A stretch of DNA of 64,000 nt from an uncultured Bacteroidales bacterium (GCA_900316055.1 ONBK01000013.1:25577-89576), one strand, 5' to 3'. Positions 1 through 9,146 are shown, numbered from the stretch's first letter. A program made the numbers and translations. Notes: generated by a model not told the origin, from the letters alone.

Positions 1-2162
1 TACTTTTGGCCCAGGGAACCAAAGGCATTGCTGTCACCCTGACCTCCGTCATCCTGCCCTACAACTTCTGCGAATTGTTGGAGAGCAGCATTAAGATACT
101 CAAGGAGGAAGAGTTCGAGATTTATCCCGACTTCCCCACAGGTGGACTTATCGATGTGAGCCGTTACAACGACGCCGCCCTCGGTGGCCGTCTCCGCATC
201 CGCGCCAAGATGCATTATGACGAGAAGCGCAAGGCCGTCGTCATCACCGAGCTCCCCTATACCGTCACCACCGATGTGCTCATCGACAGCATCGTGAAAG
301 CCAACGAGAAAGGCAAGATTAAAATCAAAAAAGTCGACGACAACACCGCCGCCGAGGTCGAGATTGTGGTCTACCTGCCCACCGGTGTCTCGCCCGACCA
401 AACCATCGACGCCCTCTACGCCTTCACCAACTGTCAAATCTCTTTCTCGCCGCAGACCTGCGTCATCGTCGACGACAAGCCCGTCTTCATGACCGCCAGC
501 GACATCCTGCGCCACAACACCCTCCGCACCAAAGACCTCCTGCGGCAGGAACTGGAAATACAACTCTCCGAACTCGAGGACCGTTGGCATTGGGTCTCGT
601 TGGAGAAAATCTTCTTCGAGAAGCGCATCTATAAAATCATGGAGAATGACCGCTCCAAGACTTGGGACGACCAGGTGGCCCAGATGGAACGTGCTTTCGA
701 CCCCTATCGCGACCAGTTCAAGAAGGAAATCTCACGCGACGACGTGCTGAAACTCTGCGAGAAGCCGGTGCGTAAAATCAGCAAGTTCGACATCAAGCGC
801 GCTATGGAAGAATTGGCCAATATTGAAATGACCATCGACGAGGTGCAGAACCATTTGGCCCATCTCACCGACTATGCCGTGCGATATTTCCGCCATATCC
901 TCGATAAATTCGGCAAAGGTCGCGAGCGCAAGACCGAGATTCGCAACTTCGAGGACATCGAGTCCACCACCGTCGCCCTCGCCAACGAAAAACTCTATGT
1001 CAACTACTCCACAGGCTTCGCCGGCTGGGGTCTCAAGCGCGAAGAGGGTGTAGAGGTCGCCTGCGAATGCTCCAAGATGGACGACATCATCGTCTTCCGT
1101 CGCGACGGCACCTTCATGGTCACCAAGATTCAGGAGAAAGGCTTCGTCGGCACTCAGGAGTGCCCCGAGATACTCTTCATCAGTGTGTTCCGCAAGCGCG
1201 ACGAGCGTACCGTCTACAACCTTATCTATCGCGATGGCGGTCCTGATGGCTATGTGATGGTGAAACGCTTCAGCGTTACCTCTGTCACCCGCGATAAGGA
1301 CTACCTCCTCACCAAAGGAACCAAAGGCAGCAAGGTGCTTTATTTCACCGCCAATCCCAATGGCGAGGCCGAGGTGGTTACCGTGCATCATGTTTCGAAG
1401 CCCAAACTGAAGAAGACTTCTTTCGACTTCGATTTCAAGACCCTCGCCATCAAAGGCCGCCAATCTATTGGTAATATCCTCACCCGCAACGCTGTCCGTT
1501 CCATTAATCTCAAGGACTCTGGTGTTTCCACCCTTTCGGCTCGCAAGATTTGGTTTGACGAGAGTGTGAAGCGTCTCAATGTGAATGAAGCTGGTCGTTA
1601 TCTTGGTGAGTTTCATGGGAACGATAAGTTGCTGGCTCTTATGCAGTCGGCCAACTACCGTGTCACGGGTTTCGACCTCGCCAACCACTTCGAGGACGAC
1701 CTCTTCGAACTCCGAAAGTTCAATCCCAAAGCGATTGTCGGATGTGCTGACAATCCCGTATTGACCGTGCTCTATCGTTCTGCCGACGGATACCCTTACC
1801 TCAAGCGTTTTGTTCCCGAACCTTCCGACCGCAAGACTTCCTTCCTCGATGACGACGGCTCTACGCTGATGTCGGTCTCGTTCAACTATTATCCCCGCCT
1901 CGAAGTGGTGTACAATCCTGAGAGCGGAAAGAAGATAGCCTCCGAGATTATCGATGTGGAGGACTTCATCGGAGTGAAGAGCTATAAGGCCAAAGGCAAG
2001 CGTATTACCACCTTCGCTGTCGACCAGTTCAACTGGTTGGAGCCAGTGAAGCCAGATCCCGAACCCTCCGAACCTTCCGATGATTCCGAGTATTCTGAAA
2101 ACTCCGAAATCCCCGACGAGCGTCTCGGTTTTGCCGAAGGTACCCAAACCCAACTTTTTTAA
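1..2162 (+). CDS. parC: DNA topoisomerase IV subunit A, 5' end missing
   Basis: This is the DNA breakage-reunion subunit of a type IIA topoisomerase, which decatenates and relaxes chromosomal DNA with ParE. The frame is open at the first bases of the window, so the N-terminal winged helix with the catalytic tyrosine is outside; about 718 residues remain of the roughly 880 usual in this phylum. The visible part opens with the conserved LAQGTKGIAV segment, runs through the long coiled-coil tower (roughly residues 160-310), and ends in beta-pinwheel repeats plus an acidic Ser/Glu-rich tail and a final GTQTQLF. No GyrA box (QRRGGKG-like) is visible, which favours ParC over GyrA. The TTG at position 6 is an internal codon, not a start. 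Only 2 nt separate its stop from the next gene. Confidence 0.9.
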   Translation, partial: LLAQGTKGIAVTLTSVILPYNFCELLESSIKILKEEEFEIYPDFPTGGLIDVSRYNDAALGGRLRIRAKMHYDEKRKAVVITELPYTVTTDVLIDSIVKANEKGKIKIKKVDDNTAAEVEIVVYLPTGVSPDQTIDALYAFTNCQISFSPQTCVIVDDKPVFMTASDILRHNTLRTKDLLRQELEIQLSELEDRWHWVSLEKIFFEKRIYKIMENDRSKTWDDQVAQMERAFDPYRDQFKKEISRDDVLKLCEKPVRKISKFDIKRAMEELANIEMTIDEVQNHLAHLTDYAVRYFRHILDKFGKGRERKTEIRNFEDIESTTVALANEKLYVNYSTGFAGWGLKREEGVEVACECSKMDDIIVFRRDGTFMVTKIQEKGFVGTQECPEILFISVFRKRDERTVYNLIYRDGGPDGYVMVKRFSVTSVTRDKDYLLTKGTKGSKVLYFTANPNGEAEVVTVHHVSKPKLKKTSFDFDFKTLAIKGRQSIGNILTRNAVRSINLKDSGVSTLSARKIWFDESVKRLNVNEAGRYLGEFHGNDKLLALMQSANYRVTGFDLANHFEDDLFELRKFNPKAIVGCADNPVLTVLYRSADGYPYLKRFVPEPSDRKTSFLDDDGSTLMSVSFNYYPRLEVVYNPESGKKIASEIIDVEDFIGVKSYKAKGKRITTFAVDQFNWLEPVKPDPEPSEPSDDSEYSENSEIPDERLGFAEGTQTQLF

Positions 2163-2164
2163 AT

Positions 2165-3376
2165 ATGAAAATCCTCGTTGTCCTTCCTCGCTTCCCTTGG
2201 CCCCTTGAGAAAGGTGACAAACTCCGCGCCTATCATCAGATAGTGGAGCTCTCCAAGCGGCATGAGATATTCCTTTTCGCGGTCAGCCATTGCCGTGTGG
2301 AACCCGAACAGGTTAAAGCCCTCGAGCCTTTCTGTCGTCAGATACGTGTGGTGCATCTCAATCGTTTTGTCTGTGGCTTCAATATTCTACGCAATTGGTT
2401 GTCTTCAAAATCATTGCAAATGGGCTACTGGAACACCAAACGCTCCAAACGAGCTTGTCGCAGTTTCGCCCGTGAGGTGAGACCCGATGTCGTCTATTCC
2501 CAGATGGTTCGCACCATGCCCCTCGTGGCACGGTTGCCCTACCCCAAGGTGATGGACTTCCAAGACGCCCTCTCTATGAACACAGAAAGGCGTATGGAAC
2601 ATTCCCGTGGCCTGTGGCACTATCTGCTACACTTCGAATTCAAGATGCTGCGGTCGTCCGAATACAAGGCGTTCTCCATCTTCGATGCCCTCACCATCAT
2701 CTCAGAGGTCGACAGCGAAGCCATTCCTCACAAGAAAAACGGCGAAATACATCTCGTGCCTAACGGAGTGGACTTTGAACACTTTAAAATGTCAGACGAA
2801 CTAAAAGTCAAAGCCTCTGAGACTCTCGGCCACTTCTCAATTGTTTTTTGTGGCAATATGTCATACGCTCCCAATGTCGATGCGGCACGCTACCTTGTCG
2901 AAGAGGTGATGCCATTGGTGTGGGAGTATTGCCCCTATGCTACTGTGCTGATTGCCGGTGCCGACCCCAAGCCCGCAGTACGGGCGTTGGCTTCCAAGGC
3001 ACAGAAACCCGAGAAAGTAACGGTTAGTGGACGTATGCCCGACATACGCGAAGCCTATGCTTCTTCGCAGCTCTTCGTGGCTCCTATGCGCATAGGGAGT
3101 GGCTTGCAGAACAAGCTGCTCGAGGCAATGGCTATGCAGAAGCCGTGTGTCACGACAAGTCTGGCCAATGCTGCCCTTGGTGCAACATCGGGCGACCAGC
3201 TGTTTGTCGGCGACAGCGAGGAAGATTTGGCCTACTGGATATGTTTGCTTCTCGGTAGCGAAGATGTGCGTACTCGCATTGCAGAGGAAGGCAATCGTTT
3301 CGTCCATGAACGTTATTCCTGGGCCTCCGCCGTCCAAAAACTCGAAAAAGTATTCTATGCAGTGGTCTCCAAATAA
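2165..3376 (+). CDS. Glycosyltransferase (GT4-like, sugar transferase)
   Basis: A 403-residue GT-B fold glycosyltransferase that probably moves a sugar from a nucleotide donor onto a cell-surface glycan at the inner face of the membrane. It begins MKILVVLPRFPWPLEKGDKLR, the N-terminal signature of the family 4 subgroup often annotated as Stp1/TIGR03087-like transferases. The C-terminal half carries the donor-site region (VFCGNMSYAPNVDA at about residue 222, then APMRIGSGLQNKLLEAMA at about 305-322). Donor and acceptor cannot be told from sequence. The gene follows parC with a 2-nt gap and its last 20 nt overlap the start of hflX, so the three are probably co-transcribed. Confidence 0.85.
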   Translation: MKILVVLPRFPWPLEKGDKLRAYHQIVELSKRHEIFLFAVSHCRVEPEQVKALEPFCRQIRVVHLNRFVCGFNILRNWLSSKSLQMGYWNTKRSKRACRSFAREVRPDVVYSQMVRTMPLVARLPYPKVMDFQDALSMNTERRMEHSRGLWHYLLHFEFKMLRSSEYKAFSIFDALTIISEVDSEAIPHKKNGEIHLVPNGVDFEHFKMSDELKVKASETLGHFSIVFCGNMSYAPNVDAARYLVEEVMPLVWEYCPYATVLIAGADPKPAVRALASKAQKPEKVTVSGRMPDIREAYASSQLFVAPMRIGSGLQNKLLEAMAMQKPCVTTSLANAALGATSGDQLFVGDSEEDLAYWICLLLGSEDVRTRIAEEGNRFVHERYSWASAVQKLEKVFYAVVSK

Positions 3377-4598
3377 ACAAGGCAAGTTCAGAAACTCAAT
3401 TGGAGAGGAGGGAAAACGACTTTCGCCTCAGGAACGGAATACCTTTGTCAATGAGGAAGTTCCAGAGCGGGCCATCCTCGTCTCCGTTTGTCCCAACGGG
3501 CAGACCCTCAAGCGCACCGAGGAATATCTCGACGAACTCGAGTTTCTCCTTCGCACTGCTGGTGGCATCACCGTCAAGAAGGTCGTTCAGAAACTAGAGC
3601 GTCCCGACACCCGCACCTATGTTGGTAGTGGAAAGCTCGACGAAATCCGCGAATACAAGCAGGCTCTTGATGCCGATATCATTGTTATTGATGACGAACT
3701 CTCGCCTGCCCAGCTTCGCAACCTCGAGAAAGAGCTCGAATGCCGCATCCTCGACCGCACCACCCTCATTCTCGACATCTTCGCCCGTCACGCCCGTACT
3801 GCCACTGCCCGCACGCAGGTGGAACTCGCTCAGTTGCAGTATATGTTGCCGCGCCTCACTCGCATGTGGACCCACCTAGAGCGCCAACGCGGCGGCATCG
3901 GAATGCGTGGCCCCGGTGAGACCCAGATTGAGACCGACCGCCGTCTTATCAAGGAGAAGATATCCGCCCTCAAAGTCCAGCTCGCCAAACTCGACACCCA
4001 GAAGACCCTCCAGCGCAAGAACCGGGAGAGCCTCGTGCGTGTCGCCCTCGTGGGCTATACCAACGTCGGCAAGTCTACCATCCTCAATCTCTTGGCTAAG
4101 AGCGACGTCCTCGCCGAAAACAAACTCTTCGCCACCCTCGACACCACCGTCCGCAAGGTCGTCATCGCCAACCTGCCCTTTCTCCTTACCGACACCGTCG
4201 GATTCATCCGCAAGCTCCCCACTCAGTTGGTCGAAAGCTTCAAGAGCACCCTTGACGAAGTTGTCGAAGCCGATCTGCTGCTTCATGTTGTCGATATCTC
4301 CCATCCCGACCATCAGTCCCAGATTGATGCCGTCAACCGTACCCTTGCCGATATCCACGCCGACGACAAGCCCGTCATAATGGTTTACAACAAAATCGAT
4401 GCTCTTCCCCCCGAGGAACCCTCAGAGGATTTTGACGAAGATGACAATGATGATGCCAAGGATTTTCTTTCCTCCGATAGCGCCATCTTCGTCTCTGCCG
4501 CCAAGAAAATTAATATCGACATCCTTCGAGACCATCTCTATCAAGAGGTCTCCCGTATTCATGCCATCCGTTACCCCTACAACAACTTCCTCTATTGA
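3357..4598 (+). CDS. hflX: GTPase HflX
   Basis: Ribosome-associated GTPase of the HflX family, about 413 residues, involved in rescue or splitting of stalled 70S ribosomes under stress. The N-terminal HflX domain includes ERPDTRTYVGSGKLDEI, the linker has the conserved RGGIGMRGPGETQIETDRR, and the G domain shows G1 GYTNVGKSTILN, G3 DTVG and G4 NKID. The frame extends upstream inside the glycosyltransferase gene; I take the ATG at 3357 because it removes most of that overlap and gives a normal length. An acidic insert (about residues 362-378) follows G4. Translational coupling with the upstream gene through the 20-nt overlap is likely. Confidence 0.9.
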   Translation: MQWSPNKQGKFRNSIGEEGKRLSPQERNTFVNEEVPERAILVSVCPNGQTLKRTEEYLDELEFLLRTAGGITVKKVVQKLERPDTRTYVGSGKLDEIREYKQALDADIIVIDDELSPAQLRNLEKELECRILDRTTLILDIFARHARTATARTQVELAQLQYMLPRLTRMWTHLERQRGGIGMRGPGETQIETDRRLIKEKISALKVQLAKLDTQKTLQRKNRESLVRVALVGYTNVGKSTILNLLAKSDVLAENKLFATLDTTVRKVVIANLPFLLTDTVGFIRKLPTQLVESFKSTLDEVVEADLLLHVVDISHPDHQSQIDAVNRTLADIHADDKPVIMVYNKIDALPPEEPSEDFDEDDNDDAKDFLSSDSAIFVSAAKKINIDILRDHLYQEVSRIHAIRYPYNNFLY

Positions 4599-4684
4599 AA
4601 AATTATCTTCAAGTTGACACAATAATACAATGCATCTTCCGTTTAGAAAAAATAGAATATAATTTTTAACAAATACGTAACATA

Positions 4685-5791
4685 ATGAAAACCACACCGT
4701 ACACCGATTTGCACATCAAACTTGGTGCAAAGATGGCCGAATTCGCCGGCTACAACATGCCTATCCAGTACACCGGTCTCGTCGAGGAGCACAACAACGT
4801 CCGCAACAACGTGGGCGTGTTCGACGTGAGCCACATGGGCGAGTTCCGTGCCAAGGGCCCCATCGCCAAGCACTTCATGCAGTATGTCACCACCAACAAC
4901 GTCGAGGACCTCTTCGACGGCAAGGTGCAGTACACCTGCCTCCCCAACGGCCAGGGTGGCGTGGTCGACGACATGCTCGTCTATCGCGTCCATGACGACG
5001 AGTACTTCATGGTGCCCAACGCCGCCAACATCGACAAGGACTGGAACTGGATGAGCCAGATTGCCGACAAGATGGGCATGGAACTCGGTAAGGACTTCGT
5101 CAACGAGAGCGAGCAGTGGGCTCAGCTCGCCGTCCAGGGTCCCAACGCCCTCAAGGCCATGCAGAAACTCACCAGCGAGAATATCGTCGACATGGAGTAC
5201 TACACCTTCAAGATCCTCACCTTCGCTGGCATCCCCAACATCATCCTCTCCACCACCGGTTACACCGGCGCTGGCGGATGCGAGATCTACATCCCGAAGG
5301 AGAAAGCTCTCGAGGTGTGGGACAAGGTCTTCGAGGCTGGCAAGGAGTTCGGCATCATGCCTGCAGGTCTGGGCTGCCGCGACACCCTGCGCCTGGAGAA
5401 GGGCTTCGCCCTCTATGGCCACGAGATGGACGACACCGTCAGCCCCCTCGAGGCTCCGCTGGCCTTCATCGTCAAGCTGAAAGCCGAGAACAACAACTTC
5501 ATCAACAAGGAGCTCCTCCTCGCCCAGAAGGCTGCTGGCTTCAAGCGCAAAGTGGCTGGTTTCGAGATGATCGACCGCGGTATCGCCCGCAACGGCTACG
5601 AAGTCTGCAACGCCGAAGGCAAGAAGATCGGTGAAGTGCGCTCGGGCAGCCCCAGCCCCAGCACCGGAAAGAACATCGGCACCGCCCTCATCTGCGCCGA
5701 ATACGCCAAGACCGGCACCGAGATCTACATCAAGATCCGCGAGAAACTCCTCAAGGCCGTCACCGTCAAGATGCCCTTCTACGAAGGCTAA
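4685..5791 (+). CDS. gcvT: Glycine cleavage system aminomethyltransferase (T protein)
   Basis: T protein of the glycine cleavage system (368 residues). It transfers the methylene group from aminomethyl-lipoyl H protein to tetrahydrofolate and releases ammonia in the cytoplasm. Diagnostic segments are [10 protein letters not shown] near residue 50, the folate-binding [11 protein letters not shown] near 190-200, and [23 protein letters not shown] near 225-250. Length is typical. The codon use is strikingly C-ending and uniform, as in highly expressed genes, which gives long spurious open frames on the opposite strand. An 86-nt AT-rich leader separates it from hflX, and a strong hairpin terminator follows. 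The other gcv genes are not in the window. Confidence 0.95.
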   Translation: MKTTPYTDLHIKLGAKMAEFAGYNMPIQYTGLVEEHNNVRNNVGVFDVSHMGEFRAKGPIAKHFMQYVTTNNVEDLFDGKVQYTCLPNGQGGVVDDMLVYRVHDDEYFMVPNAANIDKDWNWMSQIADKMGMELGKDFVNESEQWAQLAVQGPNALKAMQKLTSENIVDMEYYTFKILTFAGIPNIILSTTGYTGAGGCEIYIPKEKALEVWDKVFEAGKEFGIMPAGLGCRDTLRLEKGFALYGHEMDDTVSPLEAPLAFIVKLKAENNNFINKELLLAQKAAGFKRKVAGFEMIDRGIARNGYEVCNAEGKKIGEVRSGSPSPSTGKNIGTALICAEYAKTGTEIYIKIREKLLKAVTVKMPFYEG

Positions 5792-5811
5792 TAACGAAGA
5801 CGAAAACGAAA

Positions 5812-5839
5812 AGAGGGGGCGCAATGTCGCCCCCTCTTT
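5812..5839 (+). terminator. Rho-independent terminator of gcvT
   Basis: A perfect 10-bp GC-rich stem (AGAGGGGGCG with CGCCCCCTCT) and a 6-nt loop, followed by a short T run. It lies 20 nt after the gcvT stop and directly before ogt, so ogt is probably transcribed separately or by read-through. Confidence 0.8.
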
Positions 5840-5846
5840 AGTCATT

Positions 5847-6338
5847 ATGGAATACACTGCGCACTATGACTCACCCCTCGGGGGTATTACGCTGGCCAGC
5901 GATGGGGAAGCGCTGACGGGGCTATGGTTTAACGGACAGAAGCACTTCGGAAGTACTCTTGGATCGCTGGCATCCTTGCCGGCACAATTGCCTGTTTTTG
6001 ATGATACCCGCCGTTGGCTCGACATCTATTTCTCCGGCCGCAATCCTGATTTTATGCCGCCGTTATCATTGAAAGGTACACCATTCCAGCAGCGTGTGTG
6101 GAAAGAACTACACACCATCCCTTACGGCCAGACGGTGACCTACGGCGAGTTGGCTCACCAACTCGGATGCCGCTCGGCGCAGGCGGTGGGTGGTGCCGTG
6201 GGGCGCAATCCCATCGCTATCATCGTTCCCTGCCACCGTATTGTAGGCACCAACGGCTCCCTCACTGGCTACGCCGGCGGCCTCGACCGCAAACGAGCAC
6301 TCCTGCAACTGGAGCAAAAGATTTATTTTGCCTTTTAG
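5847..6338 (+). CDS. ogt: Methylated-DNA--protein-cysteine methyltransferase
   Basis: Single-turnover DNA repair protein (163 residues) that moves methyl groups from O6-methylguanine to its own cysteine. The active site is PCHRIV at about residues 129-134, preceded by the DNA-recognition helix with [20 protein letters not shown] and YGELA, and followed by [16 protein letters not shown]. Start: the ATG at 5847 directly follows the gcvT terminator and matches the family N-terminus; the same frame is open further upstream but only as read-through inside gcvT. It lacks an Ada-type N-terminal regulatory domain, so Ogt/MGMT type. Confidence 0.92.
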   Translation: MEYTAHYDSPLGGITLASDGEALTGLWFNGQKHFGSTLGSLASLPAQLPVFDDTRRWLDIYFSGRNPDFMPPLSLKGTPFQQRVWKELHTIPYGQTVTYGELAHQLGCRSAQAVGGAVGRNPIAIIVPCHRIVGTNGSLTGYAGGLDRKRALLQLEQKIYFAF

Positions 6339-6370
6339 CAAATTAATTTCTCCATGTCGTAAAAAGTTTG

Positions 6371-6378
6371 TATCTTTG
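6371..6378 (+). promoter_or_regulatory. Bacteroidetes-type promoter (-7 box)
   Basis: TATCTTTG fits the TAnnTTTG -7 box of the Bacteroidetes primary sigma factor. It sits about 29 nt before the DUF5674 start. No clear TTG -33 box is seen at the expected distance. Confidence 0.6.
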
Positions 6379-6406
6379 CAGTCTCGAATAGACTTGGTTC
6401 ATTATC

Positions 6407-6745
6407 ATGAAAATACTGTCACATCCAATAAAACACAGCGACTTGAACGCCATGCTGCCGGGCTATTTCGGCGACATGATAAAGGCTGTTGTCGATGTGA
6501 AGCAATGCATTCTCGGTCTTGATGCCGAACTGCATGCCGATATTGAGAAGGAGTTGCTGGCACAAGGGTCTATGCAAGCAGATCTGTGGGGTATCAATTT
6601 GTATCCCGAGATGGAGGACGAGGACTTTATCGAGTTCGACTCCCTCATCAACATCCGTCCCTATCAGGGCAACCGCAGCCGCGATGTGCAGGATCCCGCC
6701 GTGCGGAAACAGATTATTGATGTTGTAAACAGTTTGATTCAATGA
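6407..6745 (+). CDS. DUF5674 family protein
   Basis: A 112-residue cytoplasmic protein with no signal peptide or membrane segment. The layout (MKILSHPIKHSDLNAMLPGYFGD, later a DLWGINLYPE segment, then an EFDSLINIRPYQGNRSRDV segment) matches the DUF5674 family, whose function is unknown. Its TGA overlaps the ATG of the next gene (ATGA), so the two are translationally coupled. It has its own TAnnTTTG promoter box. In other genomes this family often sits beside another small protein like the one here, so the pair may act together; that is inference. Confidence 0.7.
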   Translation: MKILSHPIKHSDLNAMLPGYFGDMIKAVVDVKQCILGLDAELHADIEKELLAQGSMQADLWGINLYPEMEDEDFIEFDSLINIRPYQGNRSRDVQDPAVRKQIIDVVNSLIQ

Positions 6746-7074
6746 GCGAATATCAACATACAGGACTGGCGGACGGCCGTTGGGCGCAGATGTCCTTGGC
6801 GGAGCAGATGCTGAACATCGGCAGCGAGGTGTCGCGTGCCAACCGCTGGAAAAGCAAGGGCAACACAGAGCAATGCCACCGTGCCGCCGACCGCGCGCTG
6901 GAACTTCTTTCGCTCACCATCAACGCACAGCGTGGCAAGCACGATCTTGGCGAGTTCTGCCGACTCTATGAGGTGTTGGCCGACTGCTACTACGGCGACA
7001 ACATCTACCAGACCGACCCCGCCAAGCTGCAACGTAGTTTCGATATTTTTTATACCGATAATAATCATTCATAA
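6742..7074 (+). CDS. Conserved hypothetical protein paired with DUF5674
   Basis: A 110-residue, mostly helical soluble protein that I cannot assign to a named family with certainty. It has a conserved-looking WAQMSLAEQMLNIGSEVSRA region, a basic stretch (RWKSKGN), and RALELLSLTI followed by EFCRLYEVLADCYYGDN. The helical layout is reminiscent of HEPN-like helical bundles, but no RxxxxH active-site motif is evident, so this is only a shape comparison. It overlaps the DUF5674 gene by 4 nt and ends 15 nt before the DUF1015 gene, which may be in the same transcript. Confidence 0.6.
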   Translation: MSEYQHTGLADGRWAQMSLAEQMLNIGSEVSRANRWKSKGNTEQCHRAADRALELLSLTINAQRGKHDLGEFCRLYEVLADCYYGDNIYQTDPAKLQRSFDIFYTDNNHS

Positions 7075-7089
7075 ATAAAAGACAAACCT

Positions 7090-8355
7090 ATGAGTATCAT
7101 CAAACCCTTCAAAGGATTCCGCCCCCCGGTGGACATCGTCGAGAAACTGGCTTCGCGCCCCTACGACGTTCTGAATAGCGAAGAAGCCCGCGTGGAATGC
7201 GAGGGCAACCCCTACAGCCTGCTGCACGTCACCAAGGCTGAGATCGACCTTCCCAAAGGCACCGACGAGCACTCGCCCGAAGTGTACCTCCAGGTGGTGA
7301 AGAACTACAACCTGTTCAAGGACCTCGGTTGGCTGGTCAAGGATGAGGAGGAGAAACTCTACATCTATGCCCAGAGCATGAACCCCAAGGACAAGGACGC
7401 CAAGTGGCAGTACGGCATCGTGGCCTGCGCCTACAGCGAGGACTATGTCAACAAGGTCATCAAGAAACACGAGCTCACCCGCAAGGACAAGGAAGAGGAC
7501 CGCATGAAACACGTCCGCATCACCAACGCCAACGTGGAGCCCGTCTTCTTCGCCTACCCCGCTATCGCCCGCATCGACGAGATCGTGGCCGGCATCACCG
7601 CCAAGAAGCCCATCTATGACTTCATCGCCAAGGAAGACGGCTTCGGCCATCGCTTCTGGGTCATCGACGACAAGAAGACCATCGCCGAGCTCGTCGACAT
7701 CTTCGACAAGCAGGTTCCCGCTATGTACATCGCCGACGGTCACCATCGCAGCGCCGCCGCCGCCCTCGTGGGACAGGAGAAGAAGGAGCAGAACCCCCAC
7801 CACACCGGCAAGGAGGAGTACAACTACTTCATGACCGTCATCTTCCCCGACAACCAGCTCAATGTCATCGACTACAACCGCGTTGTGAAGGACCTCAACG
7901 GCCTCAGCAAGGAGCAGTTCCTCAAAGCCGTCGGCGAGAGCTACGAGCTCACCGACATGGGCACCGACATCTACAAGCCTGCCAAGCTGCATGAGCACAG
8001 CATGTACCTCGATGGCCACTGGTACAAGATGACCGCCAAGCCCGGCACCTACAACGACAACGACCCCATCGGCGTGCTCGATGTCACCATCCTCAGCAAC
8101 CTTGTCCTCGACAAGGTGCTCGGCATCAAGGACCTCCGCACCGACAAGCGCATCGACTTCGTCGGCGGTATCCGCGGCCTCGGCGAACTGAAACGTCGCG
8201 TCGACAACGGCGAAATGAAGGTCGCCTTCGCCCTCTATCCCGTCAGCATGAAGCAGATTATCGACATTGCCGACACCGGCAACATCATGCCTCCGAAGAC
8301 CACCTGGTTTGAGCCCAAGCTGCGCTCCGGCCTCGTGATCCACGAGCTCTGCTAA
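7090..8355 (+). CDS. DUF1015 family protein
   Basis: A 421-residue cytoplasmic protein of the DUF1015 (PF06245) family, recognised by the N-terminal IIKPFKGFRPP and RPYDVLNSEEAR and by the hallmark MYIADGHHRSAAA at about residues 214-226. The family is widespread and has no established biochemical function, though it is often found near serine biosynthesis genes; none of those are adjacent here. Length is complete. Codon bias is as strong as in gcvT, suggesting high expression. A strong terminator follows within 15 nt. Confidence 0.9.
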   Translation: MSIIKPFKGFRPPVDIVEKLASRPYDVLNSEEARVECEGNPYSLLHVTKAEIDLPKGTDEHSPEVYLQVVKNYNLFKDLGWLVKDEEEKLYIYAQSMNPKDKDAKWQYGIVACAYSEDYVNKVIKKHELTRKDKEEDRMKHVRITNANVEPVFFAYPAIARIDEIVAGITAKKPIYDFIAKEDGFGHRFWVIDDKKTIAELVDIFDKQVPAMYIADGHHRSAAAALVGQEKKEQNPHHTGKEEYNYFMTVIFPDNQLNVIDYNRVVKDLNGLSKEQFLKAVGESYELTDMGTDIYKPAKLHEHSMYLDGHWYKMTAKPGTYNDNDPIGVLDVTILSNLVLDKVLGIKDLRTDKRIDFVGGIRGLGELKRRVDNGEMKVAFALYPVSMKQIIDIADTGNIMPPKTTWFEPKLRSGLVIHELC

Positions 8356-8367
8356 GAGTTAAATCAG

Positions 8368-8404
8368 AATAGGGCATACCCTCAACGGTATGCCCTATTT
8401 TTTT
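8368..8404 (+). terminator. Terminator of the DUF1015 gene
   Basis: A 13-bp stem (AATAGGGCATACC pairing with GGTATGCCCTATT), a 6-nt loop CTCAAC and a run of about 7 T. It ends just before the next start codon, so the downstream gene begins almost on the terminator. Confidence 0.9.
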
Positions 8405-8419
8405 ATTTCTGTAACCTTG

Positions 8420-8794
8420 ATGAAGAAATATCTCTACATAGCATTAGGTCTTATGGCCGTGGGATTAGGGACGTTGGGAGTGGTGGTGCCGGGGTTGCCG
8501 ACGACGCCGTTCGTGCTGCTGGCGTCGTGGCTGTTCTACCGTTCGTCGCCTCGACTGCAGCAATGGCTGTTGGCCTCTTGGCTGGGGAAATATATCCGTG
8601 GCTATCAGCGCCGTGGTGGCATGACGGTCGCACAAAAAGCCGGTGCCGTGGGCATCATGGCGACTATGGTGCTACTCTCCGCTTTCGTTTTCATTCCCGC
8701 TGGCTCCATGGCCCGAATCATCGTGCTTGCAGCCGGCGCAGTGGGCGCACTGACAGTAATCTTCCTCGTCCCCAACGCCAAGGGCGAGGATTAG
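8420..8794 (+). CDS. DUF454 (YbaN) family inner membrane protein
   Basis: A 124-residue membrane protein of the DUF454/YbaN family. The N-terminal hydrophobic helix (YIALGLMAVGLGTLGVVVPGLPTTPF) holds the family motif VVPGLPTTPFVLLA, followed by RSSPRLQQWLL and, after a cytoplasmic basic loop, two more hydrophobic segments at about 70-115. Function is unknown. The start is set at 8420 (MKKYLYIAL), downstream of the DUF1015 terminator; an earlier in-frame ATG at 8390 lies inside that terminator stem and is unlikely. Confidence 0.82.
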   Translation: MKKYLYIALGLMAVGLGTLGVVVPGLPTTPFVLLASWLFYRSSPRLQQWLLASWLGKYIRGYQRRGGMTVAQKAGAVGIMATMVLLSAFVFIPAGSMARIIVLAAGAVGALTVIFLVPNAKGED

Positions 8795-8837
8795 GTTGTG
8801 AGACTTTCGGTTTTGCAATTGGGTGTACTTACTTGTC

Positions 8838-9077
8838 CTAATCGGCAAGTGTATAATGAGTGTTACGTCCGCCAGAGGGTGCTTTTACAAGCACTCCTTT
8901 TTCTATCAGCGATGTGATGTCGCGCAATGCCGTATCGGGAGAACAGTGGCATATCTTGGCCCATTTGCTACTGGTCAGAGGTCCTTCAAAGCCGTCATAC
9001 AGGCGGTTAATTATCTTCCGTTGACGCTCGTTGAATTCGGTGTCGGCATGGCTGTTCCTATAAGGCTTTTTTACCAC
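8838..9077 (-). CDS. Orphan winged-helix domain like the C-terminus of Fic proteins
   Basis: A 79-residue protein resembling only the C-terminal DNA-binding domain of Bacteroidetes Fic/DUF4172 proteins: FNERQRKIINRLYDGFEGPLTSSKWAKICHCSPDT is typical, ending in a wing with GGRNTHYTL. No Fic core (HPFxxGNGR) is encoded upstream; the frame is closed before the GTG at 9077. A TAnnTTTG box lies just upstream, so it may be expressed as a stand-alone small regulator. It could equally be the 3' remnant of a deleted fic gene. The neighbouring repeat A also neighbours the intact Fic gene at 51.9 kb. Confidence 0.55.
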   Translation of the reverse strand: MVKKPYRNSHADTEFNERQRKIINRLYDGFEGPLTSSKWAKICHCSPDTALRDITSLIEKGVLVKAPSGGRNTHYTLAD

Positions 9078-9091
9078 TATAATTCATGCGG

Positions 9092-9099
9092 CAAATATA
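9092..9099 (-). promoter_or_regulatory. -7 promoter box for the orphan winged-helix gene
   Basis: On the minus strand this reads TATATTTG, a match to TAnnTTTG, about 15 nt before the GTG start. It would give a very short leader. Confidence 0.45.
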
Positions 9100-9146
9100 C
9101 GAATTATTCTCCACAAAAAAAGAACATGAAGGTATCTATAATATGC

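Noticed and set aside
3099-3356. Upstream extension of hflX inside the glycosyltransferase gene
   Set aside because: It would overlap 278 nt of a clear gene and the extra residues do not match HflX.
4599-4684. Glycine riboswitch before gcvT
   Set aside because: The 86-nt leader is AT-rich and shows no aptamer-like conserved core.
4643-5857. Long open frame opposite gcvT (and similar ones opposite DUF1015, pyrG, korA)
   Set aside because: Caused by strong C-ending codon bias of the real genes; the products are low-complexity Val/Asp/His-rich with no family.
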